From contig NZ_BIFS01000001.1 in NCBI RefSeq assembly GCF_003967555.1, positions 5,332,001 to 5,396,000 on the forward strand: a stretch of 64,000 nt of DNA, given 5' to 3'. The first letter of the stretch is position 1, and each line of letters opens with the position of its first letter. Position numbers and translations under genes: made by a program. Positions 29,250 to 38,770 of this stretch are shown one piece after another. Under the pieces are notes generated by a model that had not been told where the DNA came from, searched no databases, and saw only the letters and a list, made by a program, of their open reading frames with translations. The stretch comes from Dictyobacter kobayashii. Lineage in GTDB: Bacteria > Chloroflexota > Ktedonobacteria > Ktedonobacterales > Ktedonobacteraceae.

Positions 29250-31110
29250 GCTTGCACCTCATCTTTTGATTCCGCTAGATACTGAGAGGCCTGTAGCCGG
29301 TACAGGCGCGCGTACTCGCCATTCAAGGCCAGCAATTCTGCATGGCTGCCCGCTTCCTGGATACGGCCATCGGCCAGATAGAGTATGCGCTCGGCCATGC
29401 GTACCGTGGAGAAGCGATGGCTGATCAGGATCGTCATACGCCCATGTGTAAGTTCATGGAAGCGCTGATAGAGCTCATATTCTGTCTGCACATCCAGTGT
29501 AGCGGTCGGCTCATCAAGTACCAGTACCTGGCAATCTCGCACGAAGGCACGGGCCAGCGCAACCCTCTGCCATTGCCCACCCGAAAGTTCCTGACCTCCG
29601 AATGAGCGCCCAAGCAAGGTATCCATTCCCTGTGGCAACGTCTCTGCCAGCGTCGCGACATTTGCCTGCCGGGCCGCCTGCCATAAGCGGGCCTGGTCAT
29701 CCAGGGCAGCAACCTCTCCCAGAGCGATATTTTCGCCCAGCGTCAGGTCATAATGCACAAAATCCTGAAAGATGGCCCCAAACTTGCGGCGCAGCGCGAC
29801 CAGATCATAGTCACGTAGATCTTTGCCATCCAAAACTATGCGGCCCTCGGTCGGATCATAGAGGCGCAACAGCAGCTTGATCAGGGTGGTTTTGCCGGCG
29901 CCATTATGCCCAACCAGGGCCAGGCTCTCACCAGGAGTCAGCTCAAACGAGACATCGCGCAGGGTGGGCGAATTTTGGTCGGGATACGTAAAGCTGACAT
30001 GTTCAAACACGATGCCGCTACGTATCGGCTCTGGTACTGGCAGTGGTTGTGGGCCGAGGGTAGATCCGGCGGCGCGGCCAGTATTCTGAAGAGTCCTGGT
30101 AGGAAGCGTAGTTCCTGGGACAGAAACAGGAGCGTGTCGATGCTTGAGAGCAGGGTTTGCTGGAGCAATAAAACCGCGCCACTATAGAGGACCAGGCCGC
30201 CGATGCTCAGATGTCCCTGGAGTGCCAGCCAGGCCAGCCAGAGGAAGATAGCGCCTGCGGCCGCCGTTGCCAGGAGCTGGGCTAATGTCATGCGCACGGC
30301 GGCGTGGCGCTGGATGTGGCTGAATTGTTCCATACTTGCTGTGTAGAGCTGTTGATAGCGCTCTTGAAAGAAAGGACCAAGCCCATACAGGCGCACGTCC
30401 CGGGCTGGTTCTGGCGTTAGCAAAGTATTGCGATAGTATTCGAGGCGCCGGGTCTGTGGCGTTAGCTGGTAAAGGTGGCGGGCGACATTCATATAATAGG
30501 ATCTAAACATAAGCCCCATGGGCAGCGAAGCCAGTAGCAGGAGCAGCGGTAGCAGGGGCTGCAGTTGCCATAAAATGACGACGGTCGCTAGCATGGTCAA
30601 GACCCTGGCCAGTGTCTTTGTCCCTTCGAGCATCAAGAGCAGGCCAAGCTGATTAACGGATGTATGGATGCGCGCTAGATCGTCGGCGAGCGTGGGATCT
30701 TCAAAGCGTGTTAACCCCTGCCAACAATTGGTGGCCTCGATGACCTTCCGATCAATAAACGTAGTTACCCGATCACCCGCCAGGTGTTGCAGGGCCTGGC
30801 CTACGAGCTGGATGAGTTGATTCAGGATGATACCCAGTGCCGCGAGCACGCTCCAGGACAGCAGCGGAAAGCGAGTGGCCAGTGGATCAGATATGCGGCT
30901 GACGGGTAGAGTGCTCGTAATGCTATCCAGCACACAGCGGGTCAGCCAGAGATTCAAGGGGGAGAGCAGGCTTTCAAGCACTAACAGGAAGAGCACCGTA
31001 GTGACCAGTAGTGGGCTTGCCAGCCAGGTCAGACGTACAATAGACCCGATGAGCCCACCGCTATGGCGGACCTGTTGTATTGCCGGGCGAAAACGCTGTT
31101 GTAGAGACAT
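29246..31110 (-). CDS. ABC exporter half-transporter, first gene (one frameshift)
   Basis: Corrected length 621 residues. Membrane domain (about 25-330) then ATPase with Walker A GHNGAGKTTL, signature LSGGQWQRV, Walker B VLVLDEPTATLD and H-loop LISHRFST; both half-transporters keep the catalytic Glu, so neither site looks degenerate. The frame breaks at about 30060 in GCCGCGCCGCC; one base joins the halves. ATG 31110 follows GGAAAGGTGG; the apparent extension to 31203 lacks a site. First gene of the two-gene operon. Confidence 0.9.
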
Positions 31111-31487
31111 GCAGCCACCTTTCCGACACGTAATAACAGGCATCCAAGGACTGATTGATGCTTTAGAAGTATAGCCGAGAATCTTGCAAAATAGACCGCT
31201 CATTTGGACGTTGTGCAGGAATTGACGTGCATGATATAATAAGGTTGTTAGTAGAATAAATACATCTCTTACCGCTCAACCGTATGAGCGCAGTCGCCCG
31301 CGTGGCTCTCAAGAGGCAAGCGTCCATTATTTGCACCTTTTCTTCCATCCCCGCCAAATTTTGATCTCAGCAATGTCACGCTATAAAAAACAATGGGGAG
31401 CGCATGTTGTTGTGGCTGTGCGGCGCCAAAGATCGTTTTTTACTGTATCTGTCTTTTCCTTTTTCTGCTTCAGTGAAGGAATAGGTT
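31111..31487 (+). other. Gene-free intergenic region between ABC operon and hypothetical gene
   Basis: 377 bases between divergent genes, AT-rich near 31220-31260, where TATAAT at about 31235 could be a -10 box with a weak -35 18 bases upstream. I see no gene. Confidence 0.3.
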
Positions 31488-31817
31488 ATGAGAGAGGAAC
31501 TGGTTTTATTTATGAAAGTACGTGTAAGCATTCCTGTGGATCTACGCATACCTACTGCTGGCGAGTTCCATATCGATAAACAGACTTCTAGTGATCAACA
31601 GCCTGCCGAGTGGGAAAATGTCGTGCTGGCCAGCGGTGTCACGGGTGGTGACTACCTGGCCGATTTAGAGCCGGGCATCTACCAGAAGAGTATCAGCGCG
31701 GTCGGTGCCCTGCCAGGTTTTGCCAGCACCTTTGAGATCACCCCCGAAGGGCGCTATATCGACGAAGCTGGCCAGACCTTTAAGATCGATGAGGATGGAA
31801 CCCTGCTTCAACAATAA
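31488..31817 (+). CDS. Hypothetical protein, 109 residues
   Basis: No family recognised. The sequence contains VRVSIPVDLRIPTAGEFHID and GRYIDEAGQTFKIDEDGTL, alternating polar/hydrophobic, which suggests a beta-rich cytosolic protein. No signal or membrane segment. ATG 31488 is preceded by GAAGGA; ATG 31512 is also possible behind AGAGAGGA. Upstream of another small hypothetical gene (31946) on the same strand. Confidence 0.55.
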   Translation: MREELVLFMKVRVSIPVDLRIPTAGEFHIDKQTSSDQQPAEWENVVLASGVTGGDYLADLEPGIYQKSISAVGALPGFASTFEITPEGRYIDEAGQTFKIDEDGTLLQQ

Positions 31818-31945
31818 GTTGAGCCGCCCATAGCCATTATGCGAGCTGGCGAGTAGAAACAACAGCTACGTCTTTAGAAGCGCGGCAGCCCTCCCAAACG
31901 TGATAGAGGAAAAGCTTATTCTCTAGCATAATTAAGGAGTTAAAG

Positions 31946-32239
31946 ATGCCAGATCAAGGTAATCCACAGCAGGATGGATTTATTGACGACTCCCTGCATT
32001 CAGCTCGCCAGCAGTTGGAAGGCCATATTGGTGATGTCATCGATCAATATGCCGGCCGCGTCCCAGGCGGCGAGCGCTTCACGCCACAGGCTAAACAGGC
32101 TGTTTCAGGTATATTGGATGGTTTGCAAAAGCAGTTGGAGAACGAAGCCTCCAATCGCATGGGCAACATGGGTGGCGCCCTGGGTGGTGGCAACAACAAC
32201 ACTAATAATCAACAATCAGACCAGAATGGTCTACTATAA
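31946..32239 (+). CDS. Small hypothetical protein, Gly/Asn-rich tail
   Basis: 97 residues: an amphipathic helical part (about 10-75, HSARQQLEGHIGDVIDQYAG ... GILDGLQKQLENEASN) and a Gly/Asn/Gln tail. It resembles small antitoxin-like or stress proteins common in Ktedonobacteria-type genomes, but no domain is certain. ATG 31946 follows AAGGAG. Followed by a 48-bp palindrome. Confidence 0.55.
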   Translation: MPDQGNPQQDGFIDDSLHSARQQLEGHIGDVIDQYAGRVPGGERFTPQAKQAVSGILDGLQKQLENEASNRMGNMGGALGGGNNNTNNQQSDQNGLL

Positions 32240-32255
32240 ATCATCACACTAGGTC

Positions 32256-32303
32256 AGAATGGGCCGCTTTTAGAGCTTTAAAGCTCTAAAAGCGGCCCAT
32301 TCT
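32256..32303. terminator. Perfect 48-bp palindrome (terminator-like)
   Basis: AGAATGGGCCGCTTTTAGAG extends to the centre TTT/AAA and is mirrored exactly to 32303, with no loop. It is 17 bases after the stop of the 97-residue gene. No T-tract follows. Confidence 0.55.
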
Positions 32304-32487
32304 CATAAAAGCAACAAAAGAAGAAAATTGTTGCATTCTTTCACCGAGGAGCGTTTTTTGTAACTCAGCCACGTGCAGACCGTATAAACTTTGGCAATGC
32401 TTCTATTGAGATCAATATCAGCTATAGCTGTCTTATAGTTTGTCTGCTTAGAGAATATATTTCGCGATTTCTGCATGGAGGGTGAGC

Positions 32488-33426
32488 ATGTCGCAGCAAC
32501 AATCCCAGTTCGAAGAGAAGTGGCCGCAGGAGAGCCCGCATGTTTCTCAATATAGTGAAGCCGGTTTCCAGCGGGAGCTCAATCGTGATCCGCGTGAGCA
32601 GCAGGGCTATGCTTATGCGCCCGAGCAAACGTATGAGTATAACGATCCTTATGGGCAGGGTGAAAAGCTGCGTCCCCGGCCTCCACTACAATCCCCGCAG
32701 CGTCGGCGCCGCCATCCCCTGCGCAACCTGATCATCGCCCTTGTGGTGTTGGTGGCTTTAGTGATGGGGGCTGGAACCATCAGCTATTCTATGATGGCCG
32801 TTCCTCACTACATGGGGAAGATGGATGGTAGACCTCAGCCAATGATGAACTCTACTTATGCTGGTACCCAGCTGGTCTTTCACGGCGTTAATGGCAATCT
32901 GCACATCCATACCGGAAATACGACCGATGTACAAATGGTCACTAATGGCAATGTGAATGTCAAATCAAGTATTGATAACGGCGTCATTACGCTGCAGCAG
33001 GTCGGACCTGATCAGCCAGGCTTTGGTGATGGCAATATTGATCTGACCGTGCCACAAAATATGCCACTCACTATTGATATGGCCAGAGGGCCTGTAGATA
33101 TTGAGGGTTTGACCAGCAAAATGAATATTTCAGCCGCTGATGGCGAGATCAGCATTGAAAATTCGACGCTCCAGGATGGGTCTTCATTGAAGACTGCCAA
33201 CGGCCCGATCAATTTTAGTGGTTCGCTTGAGTCCAAGGGCAGCTACGATTTTGAGACCTTGAATGGCAACATCGTTGCGCGGCTGCCGAAGGATGAGGCC
33301 GTTAACGTGTCTACGAATACTCTGCACGGCGAGATCACCAACCATTTAAATACTTCTACCGATCCCAATGCGGCCAGTGTGACTATTAAAACAATTAATG
33401 GCTCGATTAATGTAGATAATCAATAG
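32488..33426 (+). CDS. DUF4097-type membrane-anchored surface protein
   Basis: 312 residues: a polar N-terminal cytoplasmic tail (about 1-70, Gln/Pro-rich with RPPLQSPQRRRRHPLRN), one transmembrane helix (about 75-97, LIIALVVLVALVMGAG), then an extracellular beta-helix-like repeat domain (130-312) with TANGPINFSGSLESKG, LNGNIVARLP and KTINGSINV, as in DUF4097 putative adhesins. ATG 32488 follows GGAGGG. A strong terminator follows. Function unknown; may bind envelope ligands or take part in stress sensing. Confidence 0.82.
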   Translation: MSQQQSQFEEKWPQESPHVSQYSEAGFQRELNRDPREQQGYAYAPEQTYEYNDPYGQGEKLRPRPPLQSPQRRRRHPLRNLIIALVVLVALVMGAGTISYSMMAVPHYMGKMDGRPQPMMNSTYAGTQLVFHGVNGNLHIHTGNTTDVQMVTNGNVNVKSSIDNGVITLQQVGPDQPGFGDGNIDLTVPQNMPLTIDMARGPVDIEGLTSKMNISAADGEISIENSTLQDGSSLKTANGPINFSGSLESKGSYDFETLNGNIVARLPKDEAVNVSTNTLHGEITNHLNTSTDPNAASVTIKTINGSINVDNQ

Positions 33427-33444
33427 CGTCCAGCAGTGATGAGA

Positions 33445-33482
33445 AGAGCGACCATCCTGAGGCCTGTCAGGATGGTCGCTCT
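33445..33482 (+). terminator. Terminator after the DUF4097 gene
   Basis: AGAGCGACCATCCTGA-ggcctg-TCAGGATGGTCGCTCT followed by TTGTGTTTG; a 16-bp perfect stem. Confidence 0.85.
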
Positions 33483-33519
33483 TTGTGTTTGTTAGAGGCT
33501 ATATACGGGCAAGATGTTG

Positions 33520-34275
33520 TTAGATAGTATGGATAAGCAGTTGATTTGAGCTATATAATGAGCCATTATCAACAACCTGGATATTAAAGCTCTCTTTGGG
33601 TGCCAGACCGCAGAACTGGGTAGAGATGGCGATATTTCCACCGCCCAGAACATTAACGTGTGGTGGACTTACCGTCAATGGCTGACCTGAATCGTCGGTA
33701 CTACCCTGGATTGCCACATCGTTTTCCGCCAGGCGCGAGGCCAGAAAGTCATTTCCCAGGACGACTACAGTTGCACAGCCGGCCAGTTGTGGCACGCTGG
33801 TCTGCAAGACGTTTATGGTTGGTTGCGGATCAGTGATATTCAGTGGTTCGGATGTGGCCTGCACGCCCGACCTGCTATCTGTGGCTGTAATTTGTAGATC
33901 GGTGATCTGGACCAGGCGCTCAAGCGGTGTGTGCGGATAACAGAGGGTAGCTTTTACATCGAAGTTGCCATCCACTCCCAGTTGCACCAGTGGGGGGGTC
34001 ACTGTGAGCGTCGCGCTCCCAATCATGCCCAGCGTGGCCGTCGCCGACAAGAATAAGCTTGAGGTTTGAAACCCCCTGGCTACCACTGTCGCCACGGTAC
34101 AATTATTGGCGTCGAATTCATGGTCGTACGCCAGCACCTGGATCATGGGCTGACTATGTGCCTGGGCCGTTCCCGTTTTGAACATTGAGCCCAGGACGGC
34201 CAGTATGAGTAGCAAACATAACGCAATTAAGCGATAATAGATACGCAAGTTACCTGTACACATAATAAAAAACAT
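33520..34275 (-). CDS. Secreted hypothetical protein
   Basis: 251 residues. N-terminal signal peptide (IYYRLIALCLLLILAVLGSM ... TAQAHS), then a mature part built of repeated beta-strand-like stretches with SATLTVTPPLVQLG, NVLQTSVPQLAGC and GGGNIAIS, and a few Cys pairs, suggesting a two-domain extracellular Ig-like protein. Start 34275 or 34263 possible behind GGAAAGGA; longer reading to 34320 lacks a site. No family is certain. Confidence 0.65.
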   Translation of the reverse strand: MFFIMCTGNLRIYYRLIALCLLLILAVLGSMFKTGTAQAHSQPMIQVLAYDHEFDANNCTVATVVARGFQTSSLFLSATATLGMIGSATLTVTPPLVQLGVDGNFDVKATLCYPHTPLERLVQITDLQITATDSRSGVQATSEPLNITDPQPTINVLQTSVPQLAGCATVVVLGNDFLASRLAENDVAIQGSTDDSGQPLTVSPPHVNVLGGGNIAISTQFCGLAPKESFNIQVVDNGSLYSSNQLLIHTI

Positions 34276-34494
34276 TTCCTTTCCTATGCAGGGAAGGGAG
34301 GCACAAGGAGAAAGGAACAATAGTCAGTACTGTACCCTTCCACCAACACCCTCCCCTGAATCGTTGGGCCTGATTCAATAATCATCTATTTTATAACAGA
34401 GAAAGAAAATATTGTCCATGCAGCATATATGGATATACACATGTATACTGCTGAAATATTGTAAGAACGTTCCGATAGTGGCACGGAGGTAAAA

Positions 34495-35091
34495 TTGAAG
34501 CATTTGCGCATTTGCTTTGTTGGCGATTCGTTTGTGAATGGCACTGGAGATCCATATTGCCTGGGTTGGGCCGGGCGCATCTGTGCTGCCGCCCAGCAGG
34601 AGGGGCATGAGATCACCTATTATAACCTGGGGATTCGCCGCCAGACCAGTCTTGAGATTGCTCAACGCTGGCAGGCCGAGGTACTGCAACGCTTGCCCGC
34701 GGACTGCGATGGTCGCCTGGTCTTCTCGTTCGGTGTTAACGATACGGTCTATGAAGATGGGCGGCCGCGCGTTGCGCCCCGGGAGTCGTTGCAACACGCT
34801 CGTGAGATGTTGCAGCGTGCTCAAGCGCTGCGCCCCACACTGATGGTTGGTCCTCCTCCCATGCCTGAAGATGAGCAGAATCAGCGTATTGCCTGGCTCT
34901 CTGCCCGGTTTGACCAACTTTGCCAGGAACTGGCCATCCCTTATCTGGCGACGTTTGAACCGCTGCTGCGTGTAGAGGCCTGGAAAAGTGAGGCGTTGGC
35001 CAATGATGGGGCGCATCCACGAGCGCACGGCTATAGTGCGTTTGCCCAACTGGTGCAGGGCTGGCCCGCCTGGCAAGCCTGGTTTGACTGA
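34495..35091 (+). CDS. SGNH/GDSL-type hydrolase
   Basis: 198 residues. Block I GDSF (nucleophile Ser), block III-like GVNDTV (Asn), and block V DGAHPRAHGY (catalytic Asp and His) form a typical SGNH esterase/lipase signature. No signal peptide, so cytoplasmic. It starts with TTG at 34495, 8 bases after a good GGAGG. Natural substrate is unknown; could be an acyl-ester or acetyl-carbohydrate hydrolase. Confidence 0.88.
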   Translation: MKHLRICFVGDSFVNGTGDPYCLGWAGRICAAAQQEGHEITYYNLGIRRQTSLEIAQRWQAEVLQRLPADCDGRLVFSFGVNDTVYEDGRPRVAPRESLQHAREMLQRAQALRPTLMVGPPPMPEDEQNQRIAWLSARFDQLCQELAIPYLATFEPLLRVEAWKSEALANDGAHPRAHGYSAFAQLVQGWPAWQAWFD

Positions 35092-35243
35092 TGAAGCATC
35101 ACTCTCAGGGCATTTATCAATAGCCACGGACCGCTTTGCTGTTTCCCCCACAAGGGACTTGACTATGGTGTAGATTACATGTATATTTGAAACAGGTTTA
35201 TGTTGTAAACTGGTTTTGATGGTATTTGCAGAGGAAAGCATGC

Positions 35244-35879
35244 ATGAACAATCTACAAATGGACACTATTCAAAAAGCACAACGGGTGACACAGGATTAT
35301 GCCAGCTATTCCTGGCGCAAAAACGGTCTGGGCACCACTTTGGGTGGGATCATTGGTATCGCTATCTACCTGGTTAATCTTTTGTTCTCACCCGGGTTGG
35401 TTACAACTGCCCTAACAATTGGGCTAACAATTGGCTGGTTGATCGGCAAAGAAGTAATCCGGCAACGTCTTTATCGTACGTTTGGTTATGCCCAGGAACT
35501 CTGGCCATCCCGCAGTCGCTGGTCGCATTTCTTCTCTATTGTCCTGGTTGAGTTATGTATTGCTGGTTGCTGGTACGTTTTCTTATCAAAATTACATAGC
35601 CAGCTACTCTACTGGATATTGGCGGCTGTTTCCCTGCTCGTGATTCCCTGGATTTGCTGGCGCTACCTGCGCAATGGGGATGAATTTGTGATTGGTGTGT
35701 TTTTACTGGTTGCCTGTATCATAAATAGTGTTGGCACCACTATGCCACATACTATCGAGCAGGTGTCAGGTACATTAGTCTTTCCCTTGATTGGATTGGG
35801 TATGATTGTACGTGGTATCCAGGAACATCGTGAGTTTCGGAGCCTATCGGCTCTCCTTTGTGCCTCTGAGAAGGAGTAA
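35244..35879 (+). CDS. Integral membrane protein (operon first gene)
   Basis: 211 residues with about five or six hydrophobic segments, starting near residue 30 (GIIGIAIYLVNLLF), then GLTIGWLIGKE and later pairs near 97-120 and 135-200. No family recognised with confidence. ATG 35244 follows AGAGGAA. It is 9 bases from a winged-helix regulator and forms an apparent three-gene operon with that and a second membrane protein. Confidence 0.7.
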   Translation: MNNLQMDTIQKAQRVTQDYASYSWRKNGLGTTLGGIIGIAIYLVNLLFSPGLVTTALTIGLTIGWLIGKEVIRQRLYRTFGYAQELWPSRSRWSHFFSIVLVELCIAGCWYVFLSKLHSQLLYWILAAVSLLVIPWICWRYLRNGDEFVIGVFLLVACIINSVGTTMPHTIEQVSGTLVFPLIGLGMIVRGIQEHREFRSLSALLCASEKE

Positions 35880-35888
35880 TGTTGAATA

Positions 35889-36242
35889 ATGAGTGAAACT
35901 GAAGATAAAGCTATCTCCGATCCTGAGCTGCTCAAAACCGATCTTCAGCCTGTCCATGAGCTTGATCGTATTGTGCATGAGCCTGCGCGCCTGCTGATCC
36001 TGGCTGTACTCAGCAAGGTCGAGGAAGCTGACTTCAAGTTTCTAGGCCTGTCTACCGGTCTGACCAAGGGCAATCTGAGCCGACAGGCGACTTTGCTGGA
36101 AGAGGCCGGTTATATCAGTATTCGGAAATACTACAAAGGAAAAGTGCCAGCGACCAGTTATCGCCTGACCGATGCTGGCAAAGCGGCATTTAGCGCCTAT
36201 TGGCAGCAAATGAATGCCTTGCAGCAGCAGATTCACCCCTGA
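35889..36242 (+). CDS. Winged-helix transcriptional regulator
   Basis: 117 residues, single-domain wHTH (HTH_27-like): ELDRIVHEPARLLILAVLSK, LGLSTGLTKGNLSRQATLLE, SYRLTDAGKAAFSAYW. Typical of the small ArsR/MarR-like regulators in operons with membrane proteins. ATG 35889 is 9 bases after the upstream stop. Probably controls this operon. Confidence 0.9.
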   Translation: MSETEDKAISDPELLKTDLQPVHELDRIVHEPARLLILAVLSKVEEADFKFLGLSTGLTKGNLSRQATLLEEAGYISIRKYYKGKVPATSYRLTDAGKAAFSAYWQQMNALQQQIHP

Positions 36243-36272
36243 GCGTTGCCTTATCAACATAAGGAGAAGTAT

Positions 36273-36707
36273 ATGTCGAGCCAGCAATCCCGGCCAGCCA
36301 AAAAGGAAATCTTTATCAACATCCGCAAATTGGCTGCCTTAGACCTTGTCTTTCATGGTTCCCGCTTTATTCTTGCTGAATTTGCGCTGGGAGTCTTTCT
36401 CTGTAGTGGTTTTGGGATCTTCAGCCTCTTTGCCTTCTTTAATAACCCTGGTCATCCGCTCTTCATGATGATCATAGGTCTGGTTCTTGCGTGGATTGCC
36501 TTAAACTATGTGCCGCTCCTGCTCTATGCCATTAGTATTGTGAGGCATGAGAGCGCCCGGCAGGAGGTGGCGTTTGAGCTTGAGCACAAAGCGACCTATG
36601 GGCGCAAATATACACTTCAAGCAACGGGACTTTTGTTGCTCCCGCTCGCTGTGCCCGCTTTAGCTATTATCCAAGAAATACAAAGAAGGTCCGCTTATAA
36701 GCAATGA
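36273..36707 (+). CDS. Membrane protein (operon third gene)
   Basis: 144 residues with three or four hydrophobic segments (about 28-55, 60-85, 108-130), including ILAEFALGVFLCSGFGIFSL and ALNYVPLLLYAISIVRHE. ATG 36273 follows AAGGAG, 30 bases after the regulator. No family recognised. Confidence 0.7.
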   Translation: MSSQQSRPAKKEIFINIRKLAALDLVFHGSRFILAEFALGVFLCSGFGIFSLFAFFNNPGHPLFMMIIGLVLAWIALNYVPLLLYAISIVRHESARQEVAFELEHKATYGRKYTLQATGLLLLPLAVPALAIIQEIQRRSAYKQ

Positions 36708-37090
36708 GTACTTTCTACCCATCTTCTTGTATCGAGCTTATGAACTATGCTAATCTAATGTGGAAAAGAAGCATCGATGTCGTTCTTTGAGATTAAGAGA
36801 CGCTTTTTCGCTCTAACCATATTGGAGCTTTTGTAGATCCAAGACGTTGTGGCGGCGCCAGTGGTCGTATGCTTAAAAATAAAACATATTGTCATTATAT
36901 AGTACTTCCTAGTGAATTTCTGGCAGATAATAGAAAGTTCGTGTGTGGAATGGTATCATTTTGAATTGAGATGCGTCTATGTCATGCGCGAACTTCTTGT
37001 TCCACAAGATATCACTGTTTGCCATTATTTAAAGAAAAATTGCTCATTGCTGGTCGGACGCATAAGCAAAAGAGTAAGAAAGAGAACCCT

Positions 37091-38602
37091 ATGCAAACAG
37101 AAGCCCCATTTTTGCCACAGACTCCACCTTCCTGGGATGGGCAAAAAAACCAGCGGAAACGGCGTAAACGCATAAGTCCGCTTGGACTTATTGGGACGAT
37201 TGTAACCCTGGTAGTGTTGTTAGGTGCGGGGACCTTTATTTTTATTCTTCCTCGTATTATGTCCCATGCAGCAAACGCACAACCCAACATGGATTGTACC
37301 TTGATCGTTCCCGCCAATCCACTCTCGGCACAGGGGTTAGCCACTCCATATCAACTGGTGGCGACGAATCCTAACAATGGGCCCTGCAACGAGTCAAATG
37401 CTGCTCAAAGTGCCTTTGTGCAGGGTGTGATCTATGATCCAGGCGGTGGTACATTTAGCGTTTATAATCCGCTGGTCATCGATAAGGGGACTCAGCCAGC
37501 GCTTGCGCCTATGCAGCCCCGCTTACCTGCCGGCTCGATTGTCGCTCTCTGGTTTGGTTTCAACGGCAATAATTTGTCTCTCCGGGGGCGCAATGATGAT
37601 GCGTTAGGGCAGGGACGGTGTGTAAATGGCCAGAATCGCTCGATCTTTGGGCAATTTGCCTATTGTAATGCTCCTGCTTTCTTTGGTGCTGTCAATCAAG
37701 GCATTGTTGCTCAGCGTGTGAAGGTGCCGGCCCTGGGTGTGGCGAAGGATGGCAAGCCATGTCCGACGGTGCGCGATTTCAGCGTGATTGACCAGGACCA
37801 GAGCGATAATGTGCAGACCCGCTATCTGGCTACGGGTAATGGTCAGGTGGCCCAGTTTTCGGCAGCCAATCAGGCACAATTACAGAATGCCACCGTCGTT
37901 GCCAATCCAAGCGATAATGCGCTGCTGACTAACTTCCTTGATCCTGCCCTGGGATGTAAATCCTGGACGGCCCCCAATCTGGCTGATAATGGTGCGCCCG
38001 CGTCGGCTCTACCCCTGGATGAGTTGCAGGCCTCAGTTTATCAGGCCAAACCGATTGCCCTGGTGCCATCGACCGATCCGATGACGATGGTCTCGCAGGG
38101 TAAACAGACTGTGCAGAGTCTGGATAAGACGAATCTGTATCGTCGTGGCGTGGACCAGATTCCGGCTACCAATGATCAACAGGCCAGTGGAGCACAATAC
38201 TGTCAGGACATGGTTACAACTGGTCTGCCACGTTTGCAGCTGGACAAACAATTGACCATTGGCGCTGGTACACCCGATCCCGCTGCCGCCAACAATCTCT
38301 TTACTTTCCTGGCCCAGCGCTTCCAGGGATCATACGACAACCTGAACTGCCCTCAATTATTGAAGATGGCCAATCCTGTGACCACGCAGAAGGATGGTAA
38401 TGGTGTGGTGACGTCGGCTACCTTTAATATGACCCCACCCCCACCTGTTACCAATCCGCTTAACTGTGTGGTGAATGGACAGCAGGTAGCGGGCTGCACG
38501 GGCAGTGCGACCCTCAATGGCGTCACCTGTACCTTCTCTACCCAGAACAACACGGTCGTCATCAATTGTCCCAGGAATCATATGGTGCCTCAACAAAGAT
38601 AG
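37091..38602 (+). CDS. Membrane-anchored extracellular hypothetical protein
   Basis: 503 residues: basic cytoplasmic tail (KNQRKRRKRISPLG), one transmembrane helix (about 31-50, LIGTIVTLVVLLGAGTFIF), and a long extracellular domain with several Cys residues and no repeats. Contains PRLPAGSIVALWFGFNGNNL and GCTGSATLNGVTCTF near the C-terminus. It looks like a lipoprotein-independent surface protein found in Ktedonobacteria-type genomes; function unknown. ATG 37091 is preceded by AGAAAGAGAA; the extension to 36971 is unlikely. 36708-37090 is otherwise empty. Confidence 0.7.
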   Translation: MQTEAPFLPQTPPSWDGQKNQRKRRKRISPLGLIGTIVTLVVLLGAGTFIFILPRIMSHAANAQPNMDCTLIVPANPLSAQGLATPYQLVATNPNNGPCNESNAAQSAFVQGVIYDPGGGTFSVYNPLVIDKGTQPALAPMQPRLPAGSIVALWFGFNGNNLSLRGRNDDALGQGRCVNGQNRSIFGQFAYCNAPAFFGAVNQGIVAQRVKVPALGVAKDGKPCPTVRDFSVIDQDQSDNVQTRYLATGNGQVAQFSAANQAQLQNATVVANPSDNALLTNFLDPALGCKSWTAPNLADNGAPASALPLDELQASVYQAKPIALVPSTDPMTMVSQGKQTVQSLDKTNLYRRGVDQIPATNDQQASGAQYCQDMVTTGLPRLQLDKQLTIGAGTPDPAAANNLFTFLAQRFQGSYDNLNCPQLLKMANPVTTQKDGNGVVTSATFNMTPPPPVTNPLNCVVNGQQVAGCTGSATLNGVTCTFSTQNNTVVINCPRNHMVPQQR

Positions 38603-38609
38603 AAACTCT

Positions 38610-38681
38610 ATACGATTTATATAGTGCGTTACGGGAAAAGTACATACATACTTTTCCCGTAACGCACTATATAAATCGTAT
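38610..38681 (+). terminator. Very long perfect hairpin after the surface-protein gene
   Basis: A 33-bp perfect stem (left arm 38610-38642, starting ATACGATTTATATAGTGCG; right arm 38649-38681) with a 6-base loop, followed by TTTTC. It begins 8 bases after the stop codon. Confidence 0.65.
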
Positions 38682-38770
38682 TTTCTGGCCACATCTGGCG
38701 TTTCCGGAAATTGCGGTCCTGCTGAGAACTCTCTAGAATTGGTGTATAGTTGATGAAGGAGATAGACTGC

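Noticed and set aside
29246..31110. Degenerate ATPase site in one of the paired ABC proteins
   Set aside because: Both have Walker A, signature, Walker B glutamate and H-loop intact after frame repair.
34375..35241. 288-codon minus-strand open frame over the SGNH hydrolase
   Set aside because: The plus-strand gene has the GDSF, GVND and DGAHP motifs and a Shine-Dalgarno; the minus frame has none.
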